From contig VDFB02000003.1 in assembly GCA_007258455.2 (NCBI GenBank), positions 44,512,077 to 44,576,076 on the forward strand: 64,000 bases of DNA. The letters are read 5' to 3'. Source of the DNA: Sequoia sempervirens. Taxonomy: Eukaryota > Streptophyta > Pinopsida > Cupressales > Cupressaceae. The position numbers and the translations under genes are program-made. Below the pieces are notes generated by a model. It was not told the origin of the DNA. It made no database searches and saw only the letters and a list, made by a program, of their open reading frames with translations. Of the stretch, positions 35,836 through 45,905 are shown piece by piece. Numbering within the stretch: position 1 is the stretch's first letter; the number at the start of each line of letters is the position of its first letter.

Positions 35836-36758
35836 GGGATGAAACATATTTTGTTGCCTTTGGAAGATGTCCCTACAGTTGAGGTTTGTACGAGTACTAG
35901 CGTTTGTTTGGTTGATGGAAGGAGATTCCTGGATGGGTTGAGACATGAGAACATATGCTATGCCTTGGTGCCTAAGAAGACTGAAGATTTGAAAGAAGAA
36001 CAACTGGAAGAGATAAAGGAATTGTTGATAGAGTACGAGGAGATCATTTCAAATAATGTACCTGATGGATTACCACTCATGAGGAGTATTAGTCATTGCA
36101 TGGATCTGATTCCTGGAGCTAGTTTTCCTAACAAAGTAGCACACCGGATGACACCGGCAGAGAATGAAGAGTTGAATAGACAAGTGCAAGAATTTTTGAG
36201 AAAGGGTTTGATAAGAGAAAGCTTAAGTTCATGTGCAATACCTATTGTGCTTGCACCTAAGAAGGATGGAGAATGGAGGATGTGTATAGATTCTAGAGCC
36301 ATAAACAAGATCATGGTGAAGTATAGATTTCCTTTGCCCTGGATGGATGACATCATGGATTACTTGAGTGGAGCTAAATATTTTACCAAGATAGATTTGA
36401 AGAGCGGATATCATCAAATTAGAATAAGAGAAGGAGATGAGTGGAAAACAACATTCAAGACAAATGAAGGATTGTATGAGTGGTTGGTGATGCCTTTTGG
36501 ATTGAAAAATGCACTGAGTACTTTCATGAGGCTGATGAATGAGGTATTGAAGAAATTCTTGGGTAAGTTTGTGATTGTTTACTTGGATGACATCTTGATT
36601 TTCAGTAAGAGTAGAGAATAACATTTGTTGCATATCAGACAAGTTTTGCAAAGGTTGAGAGAAGAGCAGTTGTTGATAAACATTGAGAAGTGTAGTTTCA
36701 TGAGGGAAGAATTGGTATATCTGGGATTTGTGATATCTATGGATGGATTGAAGATGGA
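35836..36758 (+). pseudogene. chromovirus reverse transcriptase, C-terminally cut
   Basis: Still in the same frame. Motifs: [75 protein letters not shown], the catalytic [11 protein letters not shown], then after a TAA at 36619-36621 INIEKCSFMREELVYLGFVI and SMDGLKMD. The sequence leaves the family abruptly at about 36758, where other chromoviruses continue into the thumb and RNase H. The two Asp of YLDD and the upstream Asp of KIDL are present. Confidence 0.92.
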
Positions 36759-36799
36759 CATATGCCTCCTAAGCACACATAGAAGATCAAACAAATACA

Positions 36800-37711
36800 T
36801 TGGATCTAAGTGAACACAATGCTAAGCAAGATCCTAATGATCCCCCATCACCCATTATCGACCCCATTGCAAGTCCTCCATCATATCCTATTGGTCTTTC
36901 CACCCTCATTCACAAATGTTCCTCCTTTGAACAACAACAACCATTATCTTCCCTTGCTTCATTTTCTCCATCCAATAAGGAACTCATGTCTAATGTTTCA
37001 CCTACACCTAGTCCCATTATCCATTGCACACTCCAAAATATGAACCACCAAGGTAAAGGTTTAGACCTTCATGAACAAGGTATTTTGGAGCCCATCCATG
37101 TCAAAGTCCCTCCACGCTCTTATGGCCTTGGACCTACACCCCAAGGAAAACAACCTAAAGATGTTGGTACTTCCTCCATGCCTCCTAAGTCCACTTTCCA
37201 TCATAAAGCCTATTGTATCCCTAAAACATATGTTGCCATCCCTCCTCCATCATCTTACAAATGTCCAAAGCATGTGACCATACACCTTCCACCATCCACT
37301 CTACCACCATTACTTCCAACTCCTAATATCCCTCCATCAACTTTGCCACCATTACTTCCAACTCCTAATATCCCTCCATCCACTTTACCACCATTACTTC
37401 CAAATCCTAATATCCCTACCATTCAATCCTCTTATCCATTTATCCATAAATCCTCTAAACATCTTAATCATGACCAATCAATGCACACATTGTATAAACA
37501 TGAAGCTTCCACCCATTCCACCATACCCATGGGATTCAAAAGCAATAATTTCAATGCCTCTACCTATAAAGTAAAAAATCCTAAGGGTTCTTGTGCCTTA
37601 GGACATCAATACAAAAAGTCAAAGCAAAATCCATCTAAAAAGTTATATAAGCCCATACCTCCAAAAGTAAAGGCCAAAACTAAAATGGTTTGGGTACCTA
37701 AGAAAAAATAA
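36800..37711 (+). CDS. proline-rich open reading frame of the third element (uncharacterised)
   Basis: 303 codons open without interruption, starting only at a TTG because the 5' side is cut at the junction near 36759. The protein is Pro, Ser, Thr, His and Lys rich with no enzymatic motif. Residues about 165-206 are three near-identical 14-residue repeats (PPSTLPPLLPTPNI), and the C-terminus is basic (KKLYKPIPPKVKAKTK). A related Pro/His/Ser-rich frame follows at 37712-38071. It may be the extra downstream frame known from some Tat/Ogre elements, or simply biased sequence. Function unknown; I call no gene symbol. Confidence 0.4.
   Translation: MDLSEHNAKQDPNDPPSPIIDPIASPPSYPIGLSTLIHKCSSFEQQQPLSSLASFSPSNKELMSNVSPTPSPIIHCTLQNMNHQGKGLDLHEQGILEPIHVKVPPRSYGLGPTPQGKQPKDVGTSSMPPKSTFHHKAYCIPKTYVAIPPPSSYKCPKHVTIHLPPSTLPPLLPTPNIPPSTLPPLLPTPNIPPSTLPPLLPNPNIPTIQSSYPFIHKSSKHLNHDQSMHTLYKHEASTHSTIPMGFKSNNFNASTYKVKNPKGSCALGHQYKKSKQNPSKKLYKPIPPKVKAKTKMVWVPKKK
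37292..37417. repeat. 42-bp tandem repeat, three units
   Basis: Units start at 37292, 37334 and 37376 (ccatc.act.tryacaccatt-like), period exactly 42 bp. They keep the reading frame and encode 14-residue proline/leucine repeats. Confidence 0.92.
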
Positions 37712-40127
37712 ATGAATTCAAATGAGTCATTCACATCACAAAAATCCCAACCATCCACTTCCATCCCACATTCTCATTCCATTCAAAAGTCTCAAATTCC
37801 TAAAACCCACAACCAAAATAAAAATCATAAAAATACTAAGTCTATGTCAGTACCAAAATCACTACATCCACCATCTCCTAAGAAAACATCTCCATTGCTT
37901 CCTACACCCCATCCACATCAAAATCTTCAACGTTTATCACAGTGTGTGCAACCATTGGTCATGGTTCCCTTCCATTTCACAACAATTCCACATACCTCCA
38001 TCTCCCCATCCTTCACGCATTATCCTACATATCTCCCCCACCATCTTCCTATGGTCCATGCTTTTGCATAAACCTTTCATCCATCCTTTTGCACAAGTCC
38101 TCTTAAATCCACATCATCATCCACTATTCCCCATCCATTCTTACATAAGACTTTCATAATCCATTATCTACTTAATCCATCTCTTTCATGTCATCCATTA
38201 CCAACATCTATGAGCATAATGAACACTTGACATGGTCCATGCAATGACATCCATCCCTAGTGAGACTATCACCTTTCATGCAACTAGACACTTGAGTCCC
38301 TCCTATCCAAAAGTCAAAAAGTCAAAAAGTCAAAAAAATAAAATTAAAAGAAAGAATAAAAAAATTAAAAAAGAGTAAAGAGAAATCCCTTCGTCCAACG
38401 GCGAAAACTTGGTAAACAGGCACCCTAGATAAGTACCATGATGAAAACCTGGCAAACAAGCGTCATGTGTAGGTTGATCTTCTATGTCACTTATACTTGG
38501 GGGCACAATGTCTTATCTATCCAACCTATCATTCATGTCATATCATTTCCATCCTACCTGCCATCTTTAGCCATCATACATACCTATCATATTGAGTCCA
38601 TTCATCCACCCTTCTTTTTTTGATCTTGATGAAGATATAGGGGCAAAGGTTGAAACATGTTTGGGTATCTCTTGACATACCTCATCCTATCTAAACCAAG
38701 CCTATCATTATCCTATTGTCATAAGTTTTGTCATGAAAAATCCTAAGTATTGTACCTAGAATGGGGCATGTTACTCCTATGCAACATAGTCTTTGGAAAT
38801 CACATCCTTGCTCTCCTATGATGCATACATCAATTCTATTCACTATGACTTATCATTTCCATCCATCCATATATCATGAGTCTTTTATCCCTTATCCCAT
38901 CACCCACCCTTTCATCCATCAATCTCACTTATCTCCTTGCACCTAGACTTGGTTTTCCCCTTGTCATTGGTCTCTAGCACAAAGGCTACTCAAATTTTCA
39001 TCCTTTGACACATCAAAACATTTCAAAAATACAAAAAAATCAAAACATTTCAAAAATCCAAAAAAAAATCAAAATATCCCCAAAAATCCAAAAAAATCAA
39101 ATAGCAAACACAAATCCAAGCAATAAAATCAAACCACATCACTTCTTCTAATCAATTTAATCATTATCATCAAATCAATTCATTTCTTCATCATTCCAAT
39201 CACATCAATTCTTCTATTCAATTCATCACATCCTGTCATCCCCTCAATCATCTTCATCAAAACCATTTCATCCAATCAAATCCATCAAATCATTCCAAGC
39301 AATAATCCAAATGCAAGTCAATCCTTAATCCATACCAATCAAGTCAGTCAATCTTGTCAAATTATCCAATCACATCCTTTGGTCTTGATCCTAATCTTGT
39401 CGTAAACCAAATCAACCAATCAACCAATCAATTATCATCATCCTTGTGTTGCTCTAGGGATATATCTCTCCCCACAATGACAACACTATCATCATCATCA
39501 ATCAATCAACCAATCAACGGTTGACAGCTTGGAAGGGGAAATTCCTTGTTTGTTTTTGTATCATTTGTGCATGTTTGCTTGCTTGCTTGTGTGTGTTATC
39601 ATTTTATCTTGCATTTGTATCAAATCTATATCATTCTAGCTAATATTCATATCTTGTGTGTGTTGGAATATCTTTTGGCACTATCCTTTGCATCTAAGGT
39701 CATATCATACCTTTTGTGCATTAGGACTTTAATGCTCTAAGTTTATTTCCTCATACGTCTAAACAAGGTTGTATTACGCTGGGGCACGAGACACATCGTC
39801 ACCTTGGTCCTTATATCTTGGTGCATAACGTCTAGTGCTAAATCAAACATCATGGTTGCTCACTTTCATTGCAGCATAATGTATCATTTATCTCCTTCAT
39901 CCACTTTCTATCTTACATCATTCATCTTGTCTATCCTTATCATTTCATTTCGAGAGCCTACCCGTGTTTGTTCAACCCGCCTATCCTCTCGAGGGGGCAT
40001 CATCATTCCATCGTCATCCTATCTTTCTATCATTATCCATTTTTCCTCTATCCATACCTTAACTTCTTTGAAATGATGTTACTTGACACAAATATCATCT
40101 CGAACATCACTTCAAAGAGGGGCAAAA
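37712..40127 (+). other. 3' non-coding part of the third element
   Basis: Mostly low-complexity, G-poor sequence. A Pro/His/Ser-rich frame occupies 37712-38071. Triplicate 'gtcaaaaa' lies at 38313-38336, A-rich 'caaaaatccaaaaaaa' words at 39020-39110, and 'atcaa/tcatc' words dominate 39120-39510. No domain is recognised. It ends with the polypurine tract before the LTR. Confidence 0.5.
40117..40127 (+). other. polypurine tract of the third element
   Basis: GAGGGGCAAAA directly precedes the TG of the LTR at 40128, which orients the element plus. Confidence 0.75.
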
Positions 40128-41275
40128 TGTAGACATCAAAAAATTGTCCTCTTACGATACATTATCATAACATCGCATCATTTAGACACCTTGTAGTATG
40201 TTTTGCCCTAGGGACCCATGTCATCATCTAATTAGTTAAATAAATCTTATTTATTTGACTAATTTCATTTATTCCCTTCCTATGCATAATTCATCAATTC
40301 CTCTAATGTTAATTAAATAATTTATATTATTTAATTAATTAAATCATTTCCATCCATTCCTCTAATGTTAATTAAATAATTTATATTATTTAATTAATTA
40401 AATCATTTCCATCCATTCCGCTAATGTTAATTAAATAATTTATATTATTTAATTAATTAAATCATTTCCATCCATTCCTCTAATGTTAATTAAATAATTT
40501 ATATTATTTAATTAATTAAATCATTTCTATTAATTCTTTTCTAATGTTAATTAAATAATTTATATTATTTAATTAATGAAATCATAATCCATTAATTAAA
40601 TAAATCAAATATTTATTTAATTAATAAAATCTTAAAAATATCTTCGCTTTCCAAAATTGAAACTCATGTGTATCTAATTAATTTATTTAATTAGATAATT
40701 CATCAATTATCCTTCTCATCTTTTTTAAGATTTATTTCCTTTAAAAGAGAATCAAAATCTTTCTATCTTTTCACATCTTATCTTATCTTGTTTTAATTCC
40801 TTTAAAACAATAAATCAAAATCTTTCTATCTTTTGAAAATCTTATCTCATCTCATTGTCTTTTCTCTTTTGTCAAAAATCAAATCCTTATCAATCTTATC
40901 AAATCTTATCTCTTTCCACATCGAAAATCTATAAATCAAACCTTTCACAGGCCATTTGGATCAAATCTTCATCTAGCATCCTCACTCTGTCAAAACAATT
41001 CCTCAATCCATCTGTACCATTCTTCATTTTCAAGTCGTTATGATGCATGAATGAGCATCCAACACTCCTCTATTATCAACCTTCGAAATCTTGCATCCTT
41101 GTGCAGGTGGAGAAGAGCAATGGAGATAAATCGAGTTTAGCGTAGAGATTGGTTTGCATTTGTGCTTCGTATTGTGATTTCCTTGTTTTTTTTCGTACTC
41201 TATTGTGCTTGATAGGATTTAGTCATTTTATTGTTTTCATTACACTAAATCTAGTTGATTATTTCCCTATCTACA
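40128..41275 (+). repeat. 3' LTR of the third element
   Basis: 1148 bp, TGTAGACATC to ATCTACA. No second copy exists in the window, so the boundaries rest on the inverted ends, the polypurine tract, and chromovirus coding sequence resuming at about 41284. Confidence 0.7.
40304..40600. repeat. 59-bp tandem repeat inside the LTR, about five units
   Basis: 'taatgttaattaaataat' starts at 40304, 40363, 40422, 40481 and 40542. The first three steps are exactly 59 bp and the last is 61 bp. Each unit contains TTAATTAA-type palindromes. The middle units are almost identical. Confidence 0.95.
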
Positions 41276-41578
41276 GGTATATCACCTATATTCAACATTG
41301 CAGACCTACACCGATACTATGAGGTAGAATTTAGGGAGGATAGTGAAGTAAGGTTGGAAAACCATTTTCCTAAGTAGCCGTCAGATGAGATTGAAGATAT
41401 TTTGGATGTCAGAGATGGGAGGAAGACTCGTGGAAGACAGTACAAAGAATATCTTGTGAAATGGAAAGACATACCAGTTGAGCATTCTTCTTGGATTTCT
41501 CAAGCTAAGGTAGACTAACTTGGTTTTCCTTTAGCCCCAATAAAGTGAGGGACTCACTTTTCATTAACCCCAGATATC
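41276..41578 (+). pseudogene. chromovirus integrase tail with chromodomain
   Basis: Chromovirus coding resumes with IADLHRYYEVEF. After a TAG near 41375 comes the chromodomain IEDILDVRDGRKTRGRQYKE YLVKWKDIPVEHSSW (split here only for length), then a stop. The Tyr-Leu-Val-Lys-Trp-Lys and Ser-Ser-Trp positions are the chromodomain hallmarks; the domain would steer integration to marked chromatin. RNase H and the catalytic integrase core that should precede it are missing. Confidence 0.88.
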
Positions 41579-42409
41579 TAATGCAGGAGCATCCTTGGCT
41601 CTGACAATCTTGCATCAACCAAAAAAATAATATTTTCTTTCAGTTTTGTTCTTATTTTGTTCCTACTCGTTCATATTGGTGGACTCGTCATCTTTGCTCA
41701 CTAGACCCCGCAGATCTTTGTGTACATCGTAGGCATGTTCATTTCCCTTATTCCAATATTTGGGCCTGATTGGATCTTTCTCCAGCAAGTTATCGCTTCT
41801 AGAATTTCATGGCAGTTTCTTGAACCGGCACCAGAATAGTTTTCAAGCCAATCGGTTAATTTGATCGTTCATGGATTGTCCCCATGACTTGTGGATCTTG
41901 ACGGTTTGATTCTAAGTGTTTTGTGGAATGTCTCTGTCCTTCCTTATAGGTCCACACTTCATTCTATGCACATGTTGTTAGAGTAATTCAAAATTGAGGC
42001 CGACCTATTCATGCGCATGTTACATTTCCTTTCCTTGGTTAATGTAACGATCTTTGGTCGATGCGGATGTTTCCAAAATTATGGATATCATATAAAGCTT
42101 GTAATCAATCATTAGAATAAGGCAGTGGAGTTAGTACTTGATTGAGTAGATTAAGATTTATCCAAATTGTAAGAGTTCAGCTCGCATATAGGAGCATATT
42201 GGGATGTTGTAATATTGAACATGTTATATCAAGCCAGTGAGCCGAATCTCTAAACCCGGATGTTGTCAACCAAATGTAACTGAGATTTTTTTTAATGAAC
42301 ATATTTGCATTTGCATTTTCCTCCATATTCTGTGTTGCTTTCGTTGTGTTAGTCTTGTTGCACGGTTTGAATAGTTCTCTTTGAGGACCCACCTACCGTG
42401 GTTGCATCA
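41579..42409 (+). repeat. 3' LTR of the chromovirus
   Basis: 831 bp, pair of 33348-34179. It starts TA instead of TG (one substitution) and ends CATCA at 42409, followed by the ATGTA duplication. Confidence 0.93.
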
Positions 42410-42414
42410 ATGTA
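42410..42414. repeat. target-site duplication ATGTA, right copy
   Basis: Identical to 33343-33347 on the other side of the chromovirus. Confidence 0.9.
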
Positions 42415-42564
42415 AAAGGTTGTCTTAGTACTATGCGTCATCCCCAAATTACATAGAAGAATTCTAAAATGAAGAGAGAAGAAGGGAATATACACAAGAT
42501 GAAGAAGATGCAGATCTTTGATCTGGTATACACAAGTTGAGAAGAAAGAGAGTTTAATAATTTA

Positions 42565-42910
42565 AGCACCTCACAGGCCCACAAACCTACAAGGTGTCCC
42601 CCAAGATCTCTCACATGGAGGAAACCCAAAGAAGTAAGCATCTCACAGGCCTATAGACCTGCGAGGAGGCAACCCCCAAGATCTCTCACATGAAGGAATC
42701 CCCATGAAGTATGCGCCTTACAGGCTTGCAGACCTGCAAGGAAGGTGTCCTCTAAGATCTCTCACATGAAGGATACCTGGAAAAGTGCCTTATAGACCTA
42801 CAAGGGAGCCACCCCCAAGATCTCTTGTATGGAGGAAGCTCAAAAGAAGCGCCCTACAGACCCACAGACCTGTAGGGAGGTATCCTCCAAGATCTATCAC
42901 ATGGAGGAAA
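42565..42910. repeat. diverged tandem repeat, about five units of 63-74 bp
   Basis: Units share 'cacaggcc.acagacct.caagga' and 'cccccaagatctctcacatg.agga' and begin near 42570, 42641, 42715, 42789 and 42852. It lies in the internal region of the outer element. Non-coding. Confidence 0.8.
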
Positions 42911-43054
42911 CCAAAGGAAGGGGACTCCACATAGTAAGAAAGTGGCTTCACAAGCGCACCTACAGAGTGACATGTTTACCTGCAGATAGAACATGTCTGA
43001 AAGCGGCCACGTAGGAAAATAAGCAGACAGTCACACAAATCATCGAAAATTTGG

Positions 43055-43260
43055 TAAGCTTTCAAAGGGGTCCCTCAGTAACCCTTCAAAAGAAGAGGGG
43101 TCCACTCAAGGGACACACTATTTGAAAAGCGAGGTCTAGTTAGGTTGTCCCCAAGCTAGATGCAAAGGATTCAATTGAGAGAAAATATTTCAAAGGGGGC
43201 TCCCTCGAGAACCTTTCAAAAGAAAGAGGGGTCCACTCAAGGAACACTCTATTTGAAAGA
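43055..43260. repeat. duplicated 'ggggtccactcaagg' block
   Basis: The sequence 'tttcaaaggggtccctc..aacccttcaaaagaagaggggtccactcaagg' at about 43060-43110 is repeated at about 43190-43245, roughly 135 bp later, with substitutions. Confidence 0.75.
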
Positions 43261-43399
43261 TAGAGAGAAGAGAATGGGTCCTTAGAAGGACACACATCTC
43301 CAGAACAATTTATCACTGCCCCTAGCATACAGGGGAGGAGAACCATGCAAGATATTTAGAGGATGTAGGATAGAGGTAAACCTCAATATCACTTGTCAT

Positions 43400-43580
43400 T
43401 TGAAGAATAGGCAGGTGCATCAGCAAACCAATGAGTGATGGCACCAAAATCATGAAGTTGTATTTTATCCTTCAAGGACTTACATTCACTAGTGGAATGG
43501 GAAAGCACTCAATATAATGCACAAAAAGAATGTTTTGCTTTATCATGCTCATGAAATTTCTTGCATGTAGGAGAAGGAAC
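43400..43580 (-). pseudogene. gag-like zinc knuckle of the outer element
   Basis: The minus strand reads KKFHEHDKAKHSFC, a stop, then SHSTSECKSLKDKIQ and FGAITHWFADAPAYS. This resembles the Cys-His knuckle of Tat/Athila-type gag (C-x-x-H..HSTSEC..LKDKI). One stop interrupts it. It lies downstream of the retropepsin on the minus strand, opposite to the usual gag-then-protease order. Confidence 0.5.
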
Positions 43581-43936
43581 AATGATTAGGTAGGATTTTA
43601 GAAGTTGCAACAAAATACGCTCTTTCTTAGATAAAGAATGAGGAGTAGGAAGCAAGCCTTTCTCTTGTGGAGAAAATTTAGACTACTCACAAGAAGAAGG
43701 CACTAAGATAGCAGACAATGGAGGATCTACATGGAGAGTATTATTCCAACAAAGGGGATCATACTCCTCTATGAGATCACCATCATCTTTCCTGATAGGA
43801 AGTTACCAACATTAGCCTCTTTAACATAAGTGTGATCATCTTCCTCATAAGGAGGATCAAGACCAAGAACATTACAATTTGCATTCACATTATCTCGCGA
43901 TACAAAAGAATGATCATCTTTGATAGCGGGTTTGGA

Positions 43937-44764
43937 TTATTTTTTTAGAAGGTCTAAGTGGATCGGGGTGACTTTATTTTCTCCGCTAAAGGATTCCATA
44001 AAGTCTAGAGAACCCCGATCATCACCAAGAAATGCATTATTTTGAGAAGTAGAAAGAGTAGACTTAATATTTCTTTCTTCAAAAGGATCTTCTCTAGTGA
44101 CATCTATCTCAAGAGTATCCTTTGTAGTAGGTATTGCTGGAGTAAACATCAACACAGTGGAAGACACTGAAGGAATAAGAGTAGGCACTATTGAAACCTG
44201 ATCAGCAGCTTCCATCTCACATAAGTGCATAGCATCAGGGTTAGCCTTGACTGTGACTACTCGATTATTGCAAGTGAACTTAATAGATTTATGCAAGGTA
44301 GATGGGATTGCACCCATAGCATGAATCCACGGTCTACCAAGATGAAGGTTATATGGTAATTTTTTTGGCATAACATATACAAGGGTGGGAATAGTAACAG
44401 GTCCCAACCTCAAAGACAAGACTAGCATGCCTAGGGCTTGTCAACCGACATTATCAAACCCACAAATAATAACAGGAGAAGCATTAAGAGAAGATGAATC
44501 AATATTAATCTTAGGCAATAGATCAATACTACACACATTGAGCATTGAATCGGCGTCAACGAGAGTACATCTATTACCAATTTTATTAATATTGATTATA
44601 ATCATTAGAGGGTTTGTTTGCTTCTTTACTTCCGAAGGCAGGAGTTCTTGCGGATAGAACATAATATTTGGTGAATCTGCACTAATATATGCCATCAATG
44701 CATTAGCATCTGTCAACCTAGCGGAAGAAGGCAAGAGGATATTTTGCAAGGCTTCTTGAAGCAT
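43937..44764 (-). pseudogene. retropepsin of the outer element
   Basis: One minus-strand frame with a single TGA near 44440. Motifs: NPLMIIININKIGNRCTLVD, ADSMLNVCSIDLLPKI, ICGFDNVG, then the stop, QALGMLVLSLRLGPVTIP, YNLHLGRPWIHAMGAIPSTL and HKSIKF. This is the gypsy aspartic protease fold; the LGRPWIHAMGA block is characteristic. The catalytic site reads VDADS in place of D-S/T-G, so activity is doubtful. It would mature the gag polyprotein. Confidence 0.85.
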
Positions 44765-44790
44765 ACCTTGATAAACTGGATTAGACTAAA

Positions 44791-45654
44791 TCAAGTCCCA
44801 TAGATCCTAGTTGGAGTAACTTGAGGTTGTTCGACAAGATCGCAATCACTAGGTGCTTTAGTTGTAGGCTTAGGAGCTGAAGGAAGACTTGATTGTTTAT
44901 CCATTCTATTCCCATAAGTATGGGCTACCGCTCTATAAGAGGGAGCCTTAGAAAGATCAGGAGAGTCACTATCAAATGCAACACCATCAATAGAACAAAT
45001 CCTTTTAGGAGAAGGACTAGCTGGAGTCACATAAATAACTAGTCACTTAGGCCTTTGAGGGGCAACAGAGAAATAGATTACATTTACAGAATCATCAAAA
45101 CTAGTAGAATAATTATTTGAAGACATATTCTCAACATCGATCCAAATAGGATCAAATGCGGAAGGAGATTCATCATTTGCTAATGCATCATCTCTAGAAG
45201 AGACTGCATCAGAACAAATATGAGATTCATCATTCACCAATGCAACGTCTCTGAAAGAGAGTGCATTGGGATGAAAATATTTATCATTTATCGATACATC
45301 ATCTCTAGAGGAGAGTGTATTGGAATAGAGAAGAGATTCATCATTCATGAATGCATCCTTTCTAGAAGAGAGTGCATTGGAAGGAATAAGAGATTCATCA
45401 TTCACAAATGCAACGTCTCTAAAAGAGAGTGCATTGGAATGAATAGAAGGTAGAGTAACATTAAGAAAGGTATCAATGATTTCATCTTCTTGTGACAAAA
45501 TATTCTCCAAAGCTAGAGGAATTTCGTGAGAAGGATCAAAGATACCAAGTGACATGGGAAAATCCAACTCACCATCACATGCATGAAATGAAATATCATT
45601 AACATTTTGAACAAAATCAGATACTAAACTGATCAAAGAATATATTAAATTCAT
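44791..45654 (-). pseudogene. repeat-containing frame of the outer element
   Basis: Minus-strand frame of 203 codons (45654-45043), continuing in phase after a stop to 44791. Residues about 70-170 hold five imperfect repeats of 19-20 residues (SNALSFRDVAFVNDESL and variants) ending in NDES. The region after 45030 is Ser/Pro/Lys-rich (ASPSPKRICSIDGVAFD). I recognise no known domain. By position, between the 5' LTR and the protease, it should be gag or a gag spacer. Confidence 0.55.
45165..45450. repeat. 57-60-bp coding tandem repeat, five units
   Basis: On the plus strand 'gattcatcattcaccaatgc' variants recur at 45170, 45228, 45285, 45335 and 45390, alternating with 'tctctagaagagagtgcatt' variants. 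The variants preserve the 19-20-residue protein repeat. Confidence 0.88.
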
Positions 45655-45905
45655 TACGATTTTTTTGATATTTTCTATGTTCTAGTAATTTGTTTTTTTG
45701 GAGGTCTTCGGAGCGAAATTTGAGATCGAAACTTGCGCCAGTCCCTAAAATTTGATTGCCAACTAGTTCTTTAGGAGACCTTTCCAATGGTGCAAACATT
45801 TCTGAATTTTGAGCACCGAGTCAAAAGTTTTGACCCCACCAAGTAGGGGTAGATAAATTCCTAGTTTTTTTGGAAGATTTTCTCTTCACGTCAGGTTCAC
45901 CGAAA

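Larger units (their letters stand above)
36759..41275 (+). mobile_element. 3' part of a third LTR element (Tat/Ogre-like) inside the chromovirus
   Basis: From 36759 sequence character changes sharply to a C/A/T-rich, G-poor plus strand. It holds a Pro/His/Ser-rich frame, a long non-coding part, a polypurine tract GAGGGGCAAAA at 40117-40127, and an LTR (40128-41275) whose ends TGTAGA..TCTACA are inverted. The 'ggggcaaaaTGTAGACA' boundary resembles Tat/Ogre-type gypsy elements. Its 5' LTR, gag and pol are absent. Chromovirus sequence resumes right after 41275. Lineage is inferred from end sequences only. Confidence 0.65.
33348..42409 (+). mobile_element. Ty3/gypsy chromovirus, nested, with internal replacement
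   Basis: 9062 bp between ATGTA duplications, with LTRs at 33348-34179 (832 bp) and 41579-42409 (831 bp). Order on the plus strand: tRNA-Met-like primer site, gag, CCHC knuckle, protease, reverse transcriptase, then a break at about 36758, foreign sequence to 41275, and finally the integrase tail with a chromodomain. The chromodomain places it among chromoviruses. From about 34570 to 36758 gag-pol stays in one frame with only four stop codons, so it is fairly young or slowly decayed. Confidence 0.9.

Noticed and set aside
35569..36651. minus-strand frames opposite the chromovirus pol (up to 144 codons)
   Set aside because: Shadows of the conserved plus-strand protease and reverse transcriptase.
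45220..45453. 77-codon plus-strand frame of regular repeats
   Set aside because: Antisense of the 19-20-residue repeat region. The minus frame is longer and lies in the element's coding direction.
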